Source of the DNA: Sphingomonas sp. 35-24ZXX
Lineage (GTDB): Bacteria > Pseudomonadota > Alphaproteobacteria > Sphingomonadales > Sphingomonadaceae
Direction of reading: 5' to 3'
DNA length: 64,000 nucleotides
Assembly: GCF_000786215.1 (NCBI RefSeq)
Contig: NZ_JROG01000004.1
Location: 434,001 to 498,000 of the forward strand
Under the pieces are notes generated by a model. The model had not been told where the DNA came from, ran no database searches, and was given only the letters and a program-made list of their open reading frames with translations. Shown one piece after another: positions 16,793 through 24,766 of the stretch; within the stretch, counting starts at the first letter, position 1, and every line of letters begins with the position of its first letter. Position numbers and translations under genes: made by a program.

Positions 16793-19270
16793 ATGGCGAG
16801 GGCCGCCGATCTTCTTGCGGAGTATAACGCCAAGCGCGATTTCGAGCGGACGCCTGAGCCCGCGGGCAAGGTGGACAAGCCAGGCGGCAACCGCTTCATT
16901 GTCCAGAAGCACGATGCCACCCGGTTGCATTTCGATCTGCGGCTGGAGATCGACGGCGTGCTCAAGAGCTGGGCGGTGACCAAGGGCCCCAGCGCCAATC
17001 CCGATGACAAGAGGCTGGCGGTGCGCACCGAGGACCATCCGATGTCGTACGCCGATTTTGAAGGCGTGATCCCCAAGGGCGCCTATGGCGGCGGCACGGT
17101 GATGCTGTGGGACAGCGGCACATGGGCACCGGTTGCCGGCAAGAGCGCGCACGACATCGAAGAGGGGCATCTCCACTTCACCCTCGATGGCCAGCGGATG
17201 AAGGGTGAGTGGCTGCTGGTCCGGATGAAGCCACGTGCCGGCGAAAAGCGCGAGAACTGGTTGTTGCGCAAGATCGATGACGCATGGGCCGGTGGCACCG
17301 ACGACCTGGTCGGGCGCGCGCTCACCAGCGTGCTGACCGACCGGACGATGGCGCAGATCGCGGCAGGCGATGCGGCTGCCGCGCCCGATGCAGGCGCAAG
17401 ACCTGCCGCCACCGCCAAGCCTGCCGCCAAGCGCCGGTGCAACAGCACGCCGCCCCGGTTCCGCCCCCTGCAGCTGGCAACGCTGGTTGATGCCGTTCCG
17501 AGCGGACACGACTGGATCCACGAAATCAAATACGACGGCTATCGCGCCGCCATCGCCGCAGCGGGCCAGGACGTCCGGATCTATACGCGCAACGGGCTGG
17601 ACTGGACCGACAAGTTTGCGCCGCTGGCAGCGCATATCGCCGCGCTCGATCTGCCGCCCTGCCTGATCGATGGCGAAATCGTTGCGTTCGGTGCCGATGG
17701 CAACCCCGATTTTTCTGCGCTTCAGGCCGTTCTGAAACGCGGGCACGGCGCGCAGGACACCAAGACCGAACTCCAGCTTTTCGCTTTCGACCTGCTTGAG
17801 CAGCATGGCACGTCGCTGACGGCGCTGGGCAATCTTGAACGCAAGGAAAGGCTCGAAGCTTTGCTGCAGAATGCCGCCAGGCCGATCGCGGTGGCCGATC
17901 ATGTCATCGGTGCCGGGGAAAAGCTGTATGCCGCGATGTGCAGCGCGCGGCAGGAAGGGATCATCTCCAAGCGCGCCGATGCCAGTTATGCCGGCAAGCG
18001 CTCGGCCAACTGGGTGAAGGTGAAATGCACCCGCCGCCAGGAATTCGTCATCGTCGGCTGGAACCCCTCCAGGGCGAAGGGAAGGCCGTTCGCCTCGCTG
18101 CTGCTCGCGCAGCACGAGGGCGATGCCTTGGTCTACAAGGGCAATGTCGGCACGGGGTTCAGCGCCGATGTCATGGACGAGCTTGCGCGGACCTTCGCCA
18201 GGCTGGCGCGCAAGACGGCACCCTTGCCTGTCGAGGGTGCCGCCGCCCGCAATGCGCACTGGCTGAAGCCCGAACTGGTCGCCGAAATCGCATTTGCGCA
18301 ATTCACCGCGGGCGGAGCGGTGCGGCATGCAAGCTTTCTGGGGCTGCGCGGCGACAAGGCGGCGCGCGATGTGACTCCGGAAATTGCAGCGCGCGCGCCT
18401 GCCGCCGACGATGAGGTCACGATCTCCAGCCGCGACCGCATCATCTTTCCCGAAGCGAAGAAGACCAAGGGCGACCTTGCGGACTATTATGCCGCGATTG
18501 CCCCGGTGATGGTGCTGCACGCCGCCCGCCGCCCGGTCAGCCTGGTGCGCTGCCCGCAGGGACGCGCCAAGACGTGCTTCTTCCAGAAGCATGATTCGGG
18601 CGCATTCGGCGAGCATGTCCACCCGATCACCATCCGCGAGAAGGACGGCGGGCACGAAGACTATCTGTATGTCGAGGATGCCGCCGGACTGCTGGCCTGT
18701 GTCCAGATGGGGACGATCGAGTTCCATGGCTGGGGCAGCCAGATCGCGGCGGTCGAGCATCCCTGCCGGATGGTGTTCGATCTCGATCCCGACGAGGGCC
18801 TTGATTTTTCCGACGTCCGGAAGGCGGCGCTGGATATCCGCGGGCATCTGGCCGACATGGGCCTCGTCAGCTTTGCGATGCTCACCGGCGGCAAGGGCGT
18901 GCATGTCGTGGTGCCGCTGGATCCGGGGCACAGCTGGGAGGCGCACAAGGCGTTTGCGCGGCACTTTGCCGAAGCGCTGAGCATGGCCGAGCCCGACCGG
19001 TTCGTCGCGACGATGAGCAAGGCCAAGCGCAAGGGCAGGATCTTCATCGACTGGCTGCGCAACCAGCGGGGCAGCACCGCGGTGATGCCCTATTCGGCGC
19101 GCGCACGGCCGCATGCGCCTGTGGCGGTGCCGATCGGCTGGGATGCGCTGGCAAAGGCTGAAAGCGCCAGTCAGTTCACGATCGACGATGGCGCGATTCT
19201 GCTCGAGCGCGCGTCCGCGCCCGACCTTCAGGGCTGGGGATTTGCCACGCAGACGCTGCCGGAATACTGA
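16793..19270 (+). CDS. ligD: multifunctional DNA ligase D (phosphoesterase-ligase-polymerase)
   Basis: An 825-residue enzyme with the full set of end-joining domains. The 3'-phosphoesterase is at about 30-180 (KHDATRLHFDLRLE, IPKGAYGGGTV). The ATP-dependent ligase is at about 220-520, with the nucleotidyl Lys246 in EIKYDGYR. The primase-like polymerase is at about 540-820, with the metal pair Asp663/Asp665 in VFDLDPD and MLTGGKGVHVVVP. Order PE-LIG-POL and length fit alphaproteobacterial LigD. It trims, fills and seals double-strand breaks held by Ku. The ATG is one base after the ku stop. Confidence 0.96.
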   Translation: MARAADLLAEYNAKRDFERTPEPAGKVDKPGGNRFIVQKHDATRLHFDLRLEIDGVLKSWAVTKGPSANPDDKRLAVRTEDHPMSYADFEGVIPKGAYGGGTVMLWDSGTWAPVAGKSAHDIEEGHLHFTLDGQRMKGEWLLVRMKPRAGEKRENWLLRKIDDAWAGGTDDLVGRALTSVLTDRTMAQIAAGDAAAAPDAGARPAATAKPAAKRRCNSTPPRFRPLQLATLVDAVPSGHDWIHEIKYDGYRAAIAAAGQDVRIYTRNGLDWTDKFAPLAAHIAALDLPPCLIDGEIVAFGADGNPDFSALQAVLKRGHGAQDTKTELQLFAFDLLEQHGTSLTALGNLERKERLEALLQNAARPIAVADHVIGAGEKLYAAMCSARQEGIISKRADASYAGKRSANWVKVKCTRRQEFVIVGWNPSRAKGRPFASLLLAQHEGDALVYKGNVGTGFSADVMDELARTFARLARKTAPLPVEGAAARNAHWLKPELVAEIAFAQFTAGGAVRHASFLGLRGDKAARDVTPEIAARAPAADDEVTISSRDRIIFPEAKKTKGDLADYYAAIAPVMVLHAARRPVSLVRCPQGRAKTCFFQKHDSGAFGEHVHPITIREKDGGHEDYLYVEDAAGLLACVQMGTIEFHGWGSQIAAVEHPCRMVFDLDPDEGLDFSDVRKAALDIRGHLADMGLVSFAMLTGGKGVHVVVPLDPGHSWEAHKAFARHFAEALSMAEPDRFVATMSKAKRKGRIFIDWLRNQRGSTAVMPYSARARPHAPVAVPIGWDALAKAESASQFTIDDGAILLERASAPDLQGWGFATQTLPEY

Positions 19271-19278
19271 TCGACCGG

Positions 19279-20772
19279 TTACTGCGGTACCGGGGCCTGC
19301 TCCTGCAAGAGCTGTTCGCGCAATTCCCCCTTGCGCACCTTGCCGGTGGCGGTGCGCGGAAGTTGCGTCAGGATGGTGAACAGCTTTGGCTGCTTGTACC
19401 TGGCCAGACGGGTCGCGAGAAACGCCTGCACCGCATCGATGGAAACCGACGCGCCCGGACTTTCGACGAGGACGAGATGTCCGACCTCGCCCCAGCGTGC
19501 GTCCGGGACGCTGACAAGACAGCACTCGGCGAGCCCGGGATAGGATTTCAGCTGGGCCTCGACCTCGGCCGGATACACGTTTTCGCCGCCCGAGATGAAC
19601 ATGTCCTTCTTGCGATCGACGATCCAGTGGAAACCGTCGGCATCGCGCCTGACGATGTCGCCGGTCGCGAACCATCCCTGATCGTCGAACACCGCGGCCG
19701 TCTCCTGCGCATTTCGCCAATAGCCGCAGAACACGTTGGTCCCGCGCAGCTTGAGTTCGCCAGGCTCACCGGGTGCCACCAGGCTGCCGTTGGCCGAGCA
19801 TATGCGCATTTCCACACCGGGCATCGACAGTCCGACCGAGCCGAGCTTTTCAGCCAGAATTCCGCAATCCAGCGGCATGCCGAAGATGGTGCCAGCCTCG
19901 CTCATGCCGTAGCCGAGGACCATCGGGATGCCATCATCGATCCAGGCCTGCTGGTCGGCCCGGTCATGCGGGGCGCCCCCCGAAATCAGGGCCACCATAT
20001 GGCGCAGCCTGGCAGGATCGAATCCGGGTTGGCCGCGCATCATCTCCATCATCTGCGGGACGCCGACAAAATGGGTGACGCCAAGGTGCGGATCGGCCAA
20101 CCGCGCCAGCGTCCGGTCAGGCTGAAATCCGTCCGACACGACGATGGTCCCACCCTGGGTCAGCACCGGGCGGATGTTGCTGACCAACCCGATGATGTGG
20201 AACATCGGAGCTTCGCACAGGACGGTGCTGGTGTGGTCTATCCGGCTGAGGAGCGCGAAATTGATCGCGGTTTCGCGCAATGCCCGCTCTGACAACGGCA
20301 CGCCTTTCGCCACGCCGGTCGTGCCCGATGTGAACAGGATCAGCGAAGGTGCATTCCAGTCGGGAAGCTGATCGAGCGCAGGCTCGGCGGTCTCGGCTTC
20401 CGTCACCATGGCGCCGAACGGCAGCACGGCTCGGCCTGCGATGCTGCCTGGCGCAGAATTGTCGCCGAGCACCAACATCGGTTCGGCCAGATCGACGATC
20501 GTTTGCAGCTCCGGCTCGCCCAGCCGCCAGTTGAGCGGAACGAAGATCGCCCCCAGCCGCGCGCATGCGAAATGCAGCGCGACCTGCGCCACGCTGTTGC
20601 GCGCGTGCAGCGCCACCTGGACGCCCGGCTCGACGCTGCGGCGCTTCAGGACCGTCGCCAGACCAGCCACCAGCCGGTCGAGCGCGCGGTACGTCCATCG
20701 CTGGCCGGTGGTGAGATCATGCGCGGCCAGCTTTTCGGGCTGCATCCGCGCGTGAACGGCGATCATGTCCAT
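19279..20772 (-). CDS. AMP-forming acyl-CoA synthetase, probable hydroxycinnamate-CoA ligase
   Basis: A 497-residue ANL-superfamily ligase. The P-loop ILFTSGTTGVAKG (about 170), GYGMSEAG (A5), WFATGDIVRRD (A7), DRKKDMFISGGENVYP (A8) and catalytic Lys478 in TATGKVRKGEL are all present. It lies 12 bp downstream of a hydroxycinnamoyl-CoA hydratase-lyase and near an aldehyde dehydrogenase, so activation of ferulate, p-coumarate or caffeate to the CoA ester is the best inference. In Sphingobium SYK-6, FerA does this job but, as I recall, is an ADP-forming type; this gene is the AMP-forming alternative. A second in-frame Met two codons downstream could also start. No clear ribosome-binding site is seen. 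Confidence 0.85.
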   Translation of the reverse strand: MDMIAVHARMQPEKLAAHDLTTGQRWTYRALDRLVAGLATVLKRRSVEPGVQVALHARNSVAQVALHFACARLGAIFVPLNWRLGEPELQTIVDLAEPMLVLGDNSAPGSIAGRAVLPFGAMVTEAETAEPALDQLPDWNAPSLILFTSGTTGVAKGVPLSERALRETAINFALLSRIDHTSTVLCEAPMFHIIGLVSNIRPVLTQGGTIVVSDGFQPDRTLARLADPHLGVTHFVGVPQMMEMMRGQPGFDPARLRHMVALISGGAPHDRADQQAWIDDGIPMVLGYGMSEAGTIFGMPLDCGILAEKLGSVGLSMPGVEMRICSANGSLVAPGEPGELKLRGTNVFCGYWRNAQETAAVFDDQGWFATGDIVRRDADGFHWIVDRKKDMFISGGENVYPAEVEAQLKSYPGLAECCLVSVPDARWGEVGHLVLVESPGASVSIDAVQAFLATRLARYKQPKLFTILTQLPRTATGKVRKGELREQLLQEQAPVPQ

Positions 20773-20784
20773 CGGGCGTGACCG

Positions 20785-21606
20785 TCAGGCACGGGTCAGG
20801 TCATAGGCACCCAGGCCCGGCTTGAAGCTTTTCTCGTCGATGAACTGGCGGGTGGCCTCCTTGCGGCCCTCGCCATCGAACGAGTTGGCCGCTTCCTGCG
20901 CGCGGATCAGATAATCCTCGGCATTGTCATAGGTCATCTCGCGCACCCGCCGGATGGCCCATTTGGTCGCGCGCAGCGCGGTCGGGTTCTTCTTGAGCAG
21001 GACATGTGCGACCTCGGTGACGCGCGCCTTGAGCTGATCGGCCGGGACGGCTTCGTTGACCAGGCCCTTGCGCGCCGCAGCAATGCCATCAAGGTTTTCG
21101 CCCATCATGGCGTGATACATCGCGTCGCGGAACCCGAGCAGTTCGGTCGCCACCTTGGACGCGCCACCGCCCGGCAGGATGCCCCAGTTGATCTCCGAAA
21201 GGCCGAACTGCGCATCTTCCGCGGCGAAAGCGAGGTCGCATGCGAACAGAGGGCCATAGGCGCCGCCGAAGCACCAGCCATTGACCATCGCGATGGTCGG
21301 CTTTTCGAACCAGCGCAGCCGCTGCCACCAGCTATAAGCCTCACGCTGAGCCTTGCGCACCGCATGCAGGCCCTTGTGCTCGTTCTCGCGGAAATACTCC
21401 TTGAGATCCATGCCGGCCGACCATGCGGTTCCTTCGCCTGAAAGCACCAGCACGCCGACGTCATCGCGAAACTCGATGCTTTCGATCACCTCCAGCATCC
21501 GCCGATTCAGCGTCGGGCTCATGCAATTGCGCTTGTCGGCGCGATTGAACTTCACCCACGCGATGCCGTCCTCGATGGTGCAACTCACGATGTCGGTGTC
21601 TGACAT
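20785..21606 (-). CDS. ech: hydroxycinnamoyl-CoA hydratase-lyase (feruloyl-CoA type)
   Basis: A 273-residue crotonase-fold enzyme that hydrates and retro-aldol cleaves feruloyl- or coumaroyl-CoA to vanillin or 4-hydroxybenzaldehyde plus acetyl-CoA. It carries the family landmarks GMDLKEYFREN (Tyr71), MVNGWCFGGAYGPL, GLSEINWG (Glu138) and EDYL (Tyr232). These match by eye Tyr75, Glu143 and Tyr239 of the Pseudomonas fluorescens enzyme, while the position of its Ser123 appears to be Gly118 here. It is cotranscribed with the CoA ligase, with a marR gene upstream on the same strand. The assignment over plain enoyl-CoA hydratase rests on the MDLKEYF and EDYL motifs. Confidence 0.9.
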   Translation of the reverse strand: MSDTDIVSCTIEDGIAWVKFNRADKRNCMSPTLNRRMLEVIESIEFRDDVGVLVLSGEGTAWSAGMDLKEYFRENEHKGLHAVRKAQREAYSWWQRLRWFEKPTIAMVNGWCFGGAYGPLFACDLAFAAEDAQFGLSEINWGILPGGGASKVATELLGFRDAMYHAMMGENLDGIAAARKGLVNEAVPADQLKARVTEVAHVLLKKNPTALRATKWAIRRVREMTYDNAEDYLIRAQEAANSFDGEGRKEATRQFIDEKSFKPGLGAYDLTRA

Positions 21607-21623
21607 ATCATTCTCCAGCTGTT

Positions 21624-21659
21624 GATGCCGGGCCGGATCGATCGGGCCCTTGCGGCATC
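21624..21659 (-). repeat. stem-loop between marR and the hydratase-lyase gene
   Basis: GATGCCG and CGGCATC form perfect 7-bp arms 22 nt apart, with a further GGCC pair inside, in the 105-bp gap between the MarR stop and the hydratase-lyase start. On the minus-strand transcript it could act as an attenuator, a processing stem or a weak terminator. No T-run follows. Confidence 0.4.
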
Positions 21660-21711
21660 GGGGTTTGGTTTTGCGGTTCGGGTAAGGATCGGGACCCGGG
21701 CAGTGCGGGGC

Positions 21712-22152
21712 TCAGCTGCCCTGCAGCTTGTGCAGCAGCGCGATGAGCTGATCCTGCTCTGCCTTGGTGAGCTGGGCGGTCACATGGCGGTCGCTTTCCT
21801 GGATGAGCTCCAGGGCTTCAGCCAGGAATGCTTCGCCCTGCGGTGTCAGGTGCAATCCGTTGCTGCGCAGGTCGCGGCCGCTGCGGCGCTCGACATGACC
21901 GTGGCTCTCCATCGTGTTGAGCAGCTTCATGATCGCCGACCGGCCCACGTGCATGAAGCGGGAAAGGGTGGTCTGATCGCAGCCCGGATTGTCGAGCACG
22001 AACAGCATGGCTGTGACCTTGGCAGGTGTCGTGTTGCGACCGGCCAGCGCTTCGCGTGCAGCCTGCATGACGCGCATATTGGCCAGATGCAGCTGGAATC
22101 CCACCAGCCCGGCCAACGCGCGGCTGCCGCTTATGGTGTCGAGTGTGGGCAT
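21712..22152 (-). CDS. MarR-family transcriptional regulator (CouR/FerC-like by context)
   Basis: A 146-residue winged-helix regulator. The DNA-binding core lies at about residues 40-105 (TTPAKVTAMLFVL, DQTTLSRFMHVGRSAIMKLLNTMESHG, wing RRSGRDLRSNGLHLTPQG). MarR proteins such as CouR and FerC repress hydroxycinnamate genes and are released by the CoA-ester intermediate. This one lies upstream of the hydratase-lyase and ligase on the same strand, and divergent from the aldehyde dehydrogenase. A 9-bp-arm dyad in the divergent gap is the likely operator for both directions. The effector is inferred, not seen. Confidence 0.87.
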   Translation of the reverse strand: MPTLDTISGSRALAGLVGFQLHLANMRVMQAAREALAGRNTTPAKVTAMLFVLDNPGCDQTTLSRFMHVGRSAIMKLLNTMESHGHVERRSGRDLRSNGLHLTPQGEAFLAEALELIQESDRHVTAQLTKAEQDQLIALLHKLQGS

Positions 22153-22180
22153 GACGGGTCCTGTTCAACGAGAGCTTGAT

Positions 22181-22217
22181 TTTGTATCCAGGGCGGAATA
22201 TCCACCAAGGATACAAA
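22181..22217. promoter_or_regulatory. putative MarR operator in divergent promoter
   Basis: TTTGTATCC and GGATACAAA form perfect 9-bp inverted arms separated by 19 bp in the gap between marR and the aldehyde dehydrogenase gene. It is the strongest dyad in that gap and is positioned to control both transcripts. It may be one long site or two MarR half-site pairs. Confidence 0.5.
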
Positions 22218-22295
22218 TTGTCAAGCCGGATGGGCTGGCATTGTGCAAACAGGGCTTGGGTCCGCACGGCCAGACCCGATGGAGGGAGAGCGAGC

Positions 22296-23699
22296 ATGAA
22301 CGAATTTAGTCTGTTGATCGACGGCAAGGCCCATGCAGGCCGCGGTGCGTTCGGGGTCATCAACCCGGCGACAGGACAGGTTTTCGCGCAGTGCCCCCGC
22401 GCCGACGCAGCGCTGCTGGACGCCGCTGTCGCCGCCGCCAAGGCCGCCTTTCCCAGTTGGGCGCGTACGCCCGCCGCCGAGCGCGCCCGGCTGGTTCATG
22501 CCCTTGCCGATGCTCTTGAAAGCCGATCAGACGAATTCGCGCGGTTGCTCACGGCCGAACAGGGCAAGCCGCTGGGGCAGGCGTATTACGAGATGATGGC
22601 CAGTGTCGGCACGCTGCGCACCTTTGCCGACATGACGATCGAGCCGCGCATCTTGCGCGACGACGCCAACGGCACCGTGATCGAGCATCGCACGCCGCTG
22701 GGCGTGGTGGCAGCCATCACGCCCTGGAACTTCCCGGTCATTCTGCTGATGAACAAGGTGGGCCCTGCACTGGTCGCGGGGAACACGATGGTGGTGAAGC
22801 CAGCGCCGACCACGCCACTGACGACGCTGCTGTTTGGCGAACTGTGCCGCGATATCCTCCCTGCCGGCGTCATCAACATCATCTGCGACGAGAACGATCT
22901 GGGCGGATTGCTGACCAGCCATCCCGATATTGCCAAGGTGGCGTTCACCGGTTCGACCGCCACCGGACGCAAGGTGATGCAATCGGCGGCGACCGGCATC
23001 AAGCGTGTGACGCTGGAGCTGGGCGGCAACGACGCGGCCATCGTGCTGGATGATGTCGATGTGCAGGAGGTGGCTGGCAAGGTGTTTCACGGCGCCATGC
23101 TCAACGCCGGGCAGATATGCGTTGCGGTCAAGCGTGCCTATGTTCCGGCCGCGCTCTACGATCCGTTCTGCGACGAGCTGGCGCGGCTGGCCGAGGCGAT
23201 GGTGGTCGATGAAGGCACCCGCCAGGGCGCGGAGATCGGCCCCGTCCAGAACCGCGCGCAATACGAGAAGGTGAAGGAGTTTCTTGCCGATGCATCGGCC
23301 AACGGCAAGGTGATCGCCGGCGGTGAAGCGCTCGATCGGCCAGGCTATTTCATTGCGCCGACGATCGTGCGCGATCTGCCGCGCGACGCGCGGATCGTGC
23401 AGGAAGAGCAGTTCGGCCCGGTGCTGCCGGTGCTCGCCTATGACGATCTCGACAGCCTGATCGACGAGGTCAACGCCTCCGACTACGGCCTTGCGGGCAC
23501 CGTCTGGGGCCAGGATCGGCAGCGCGCCCTTGCCGTTGCGATGCAGATCGACTCGGGCACGGTCTGGGTCAACCAGCATATGGCCATCGATCCTTCGATC
23601 CCGTTCCGGGGCAGCAAGCAGTCCGGCCTGGGCGGAGAACTTGGCGAAGCCGGTCTGCACGAATATACCCAGGCGCATATCGTCAACATGGCGGCGTAG
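22296..23699 (+). CDS. NAD(P)-dependent aldehyde dehydrogenase, probable aromatic aldehyde
   Basis: A 467-residue aldehyde dehydrogenase. It has the oxyanion Asn145 (TPWNFP), the coenzyme loop FTGSTATGR, general base Glu241 (LELGGND) and catalytic Cys275 (NAGQIC). A strong ribosome-binding site, GGAGGGAG, lies just upstream of the ATG; the open frame extends further upstream without support. It is divergent from marR and the hydratase-lyase, whose reaction releases vanillin or 4-hydroxybenzaldehyde, so oxidation of that aldehyde to vanillate or 4-hydroxybenzoate is the likely role. Other aldehydes cannot be excluded from sequence. Confidence 0.87.
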   Translation: MNEFSLLIDGKAHAGRGAFGVINPATGQVFAQCPRADAALLDAAVAAAKAAFPSWARTPAAERARLVHALADALESRSDEFARLLTAEQGKPLGQAYYEMMASVGTLRTFADMTIEPRILRDDANGTVIEHRTPLGVVAAITPWNFPVILLMNKVGPALVAGNTMVVKPAPTTPLTTLLFGELCRDILPAGVINIICDENDLGGLLTSHPDIAKVAFTGSTATGRKVMQSAATGIKRVTLELGGNDAAIVLDDVDVQEVAGKVFHGAMLNAGQICVAVKRAYVPAALYDPFCDELARLAEAMVVDEGTRQGAEIGPVQNRAQYEKVKEFLADASANGKVIAGGEALDRPGYFIAPTIVRDLPRDARIVQEEQFGPVLPVLAYDDLDSLIDEVNASDYGLAGTVWGQDRQRALAVAMQIDSGTVWVNQHMAIDPSIPFRGSKQSGLGGELGEAGLHEYTQAHIVNMAA

Positions 23700-23742
23700 A
23701 CCGACCAGGGACGATGGCATGACATGAGGGGGAGGCAGCAGG

Positions 23743-24663
23743 GTGATCGAAATTTTTTCCACCGTACAGGCAGAGTCCGAAACCGGGGTAGAGTTCTGGA
23801 ATTCCCTGCTCAGCCAGACCTATCATGGACTGGTGGTCGATCCTCTCGATCGGCGGTTTCGGGCCGAGCTCAAGCGATGGTCGCTCGATCGGATGACGCT
23901 GACCTGGCCGCAATCGACCAGTGCCCGCATTTCCCGGATGCGGGTTGCGCAGAGCCCGGACAATCTGGTGCTGCACATCCTGCACACCGGGCGCTGCGCG
24001 GTCTCGCATCGCGGCCGCACCGCCAATCTCGCGCCGGGTGACATGGTGTTGTGCGCGGCGCAGGAAGCCTATGCCTTCGATGCGCCGCACGATCACCAGA
24101 TGCTGATCGTCGAGTTTGACCGCACTCTGCTGGCAGACCGGATGACCGACGTCGATGCGCATATCGCCCGCCCCGTGTCCGGTGAAATTGCCAGCACCCG
24201 CATTCTGCGCAGCTTCCTGCTGTCGCTGTGGCGCGAAGGGGCGAGCAATCTGGATAACGCCTCGTCAGGCCTGTACAACGACACGATCCTGTCGCTGACC
24301 GCTGCCGCGCTTCAGGCAAGGCCCGAACCCGGGGCCACCGGCGCCGATCTGTCGCTGGCCCGGGTCAAGGGCATCATCGAAGCCCGCTTGCACGATACGG
24401 GGCTGACGCCGTCCTCGATTGCCGACCAGATGGGGATGCCGCTCCGCACGCTGCAGCTCGCCTGTGCGAAGCATGGATTTACGCTGTCGGCCTATATCAC
24501 CCGCAGGCGGCTGGAAAAGGCGTCCGAGCTGCTGGTCAGCGCGCCCGACCGGTCGGTGACGGCGATCGCCTTTGATGTCGGGTTCAACGATTGCGCCTAT
24601 TTCGCTCGGCGGTTCCAGGCCGCTTTTGGCGTCTCTCCGACAGAATATCGCACCCGCCACTGA
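23743..24663 (+). CDS. AraC-family transcriptional regulator
   Basis: A 306-residue regulator. The N-terminal about 180 residues are a cupin-like sensing domain of the AraC-binding-like type (LHILHTGRCAVSHRG, LAPGDMVLCAA). The C-terminal about 205-305 is the double helix-turn-helix (SSIADQMGMPLRTLQ, VTAIAFDVGFNDCAYFARRFQAAFG split across the two helices). The start is GTG with GGGGGAGG a few bases upstream. It lies between the aldehyde dehydrogenase and a TonB receptor, so it probably activates one of these in response to an aromatic acid. The effector is unknown. Confidence 0.88.
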   Translation: MIEIFSTVQAESETGVEFWNSLLSQTYHGLVVDPLDRRFRAELKRWSLDRMTLTWPQSTSARISRMRVAQSPDNLVLHILHTGRCAVSHRGRTANLAPGDMVLCAAQEAYAFDAPHDHQMLIVEFDRTLLADRMTDVDAHIARPVSGEIASTRILRSFLLSLWREGASNLDNASSGLYNDTILSLTAAALQARPEPGATGADLSLARVKGIIEARLHDTGLTPSSIADQMGMPLRTLQLACAKHGFTLSAYITRRRLEKASELLVSAPDRSVTAIAFDVGFNDCAYFARRFQAAFGVSPTEYRTRH

Positions 24664-24699
24664 CTTGCGCCTGAGTCCGGTGTTTTTGCGCAATCGTTA

Positions 24700-24720
24700 A
24701 AGCCGCGCCATCGGCGGCTT
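24700..24720 (+). terminator. 7-bp hairpin after araC, before the receptor gene
   Basis: AAGCCGC-GCCATCG-GCGGCTT is a perfect 7-bp stem with a seven-base loop. It lies 37 bp after the araC stop and directly before a second hairpin in the receptor leader. Without a T-run it may be an attenuator or part of the leader structure. Confidence 0.4.
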
Positions 24721-24723
24721 GGT

Positions 24724-24761
24724 ACTCCCCCCTCCAACAACAAGAATAACTCCGGGGGAGT
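24724..24761 (+). promoter_or_regulatory. hairpin that buries the ribosome-binding site of the TonB receptor
   Basis: ACTCCCCC (24724-24731) pairs perfectly with GGGGGAGT (24754-24761) over 8 bp, with a 22-nt loop. The right arm is the Shine-Dalgarno sequence itself, ending 5 nt before the ATG of the receptor. In the folded state ribosome access would be blocked, so an RNA, protein or ligand that opens the stem could control translation. It does not match a riboswitch class known to me. Confidence 0.55.
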
Positions 24762-24766
24762 CTGAA

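Noticed and set aside
19275-19293. CCGGT-N9-ACCGG hairpin between convergent ligD and CoA-ligase genes
   Set aside because: The stem is 5 bp, overlaps coding sequence of the ligase and has no T-run; too weak for a terminator call.
16691-19720. Very long open frame (about 1000 codons) on the minus strand across ligD
   Set aside because: It is antisense to a perfectly conserved LigD and shows no domain; a codon-bias shadow of high GC. The same applies to long antisense frames over the TonB receptors (1509-3491, 24584-27715, 32778-34859) and over the M20 gene (34973-36592).
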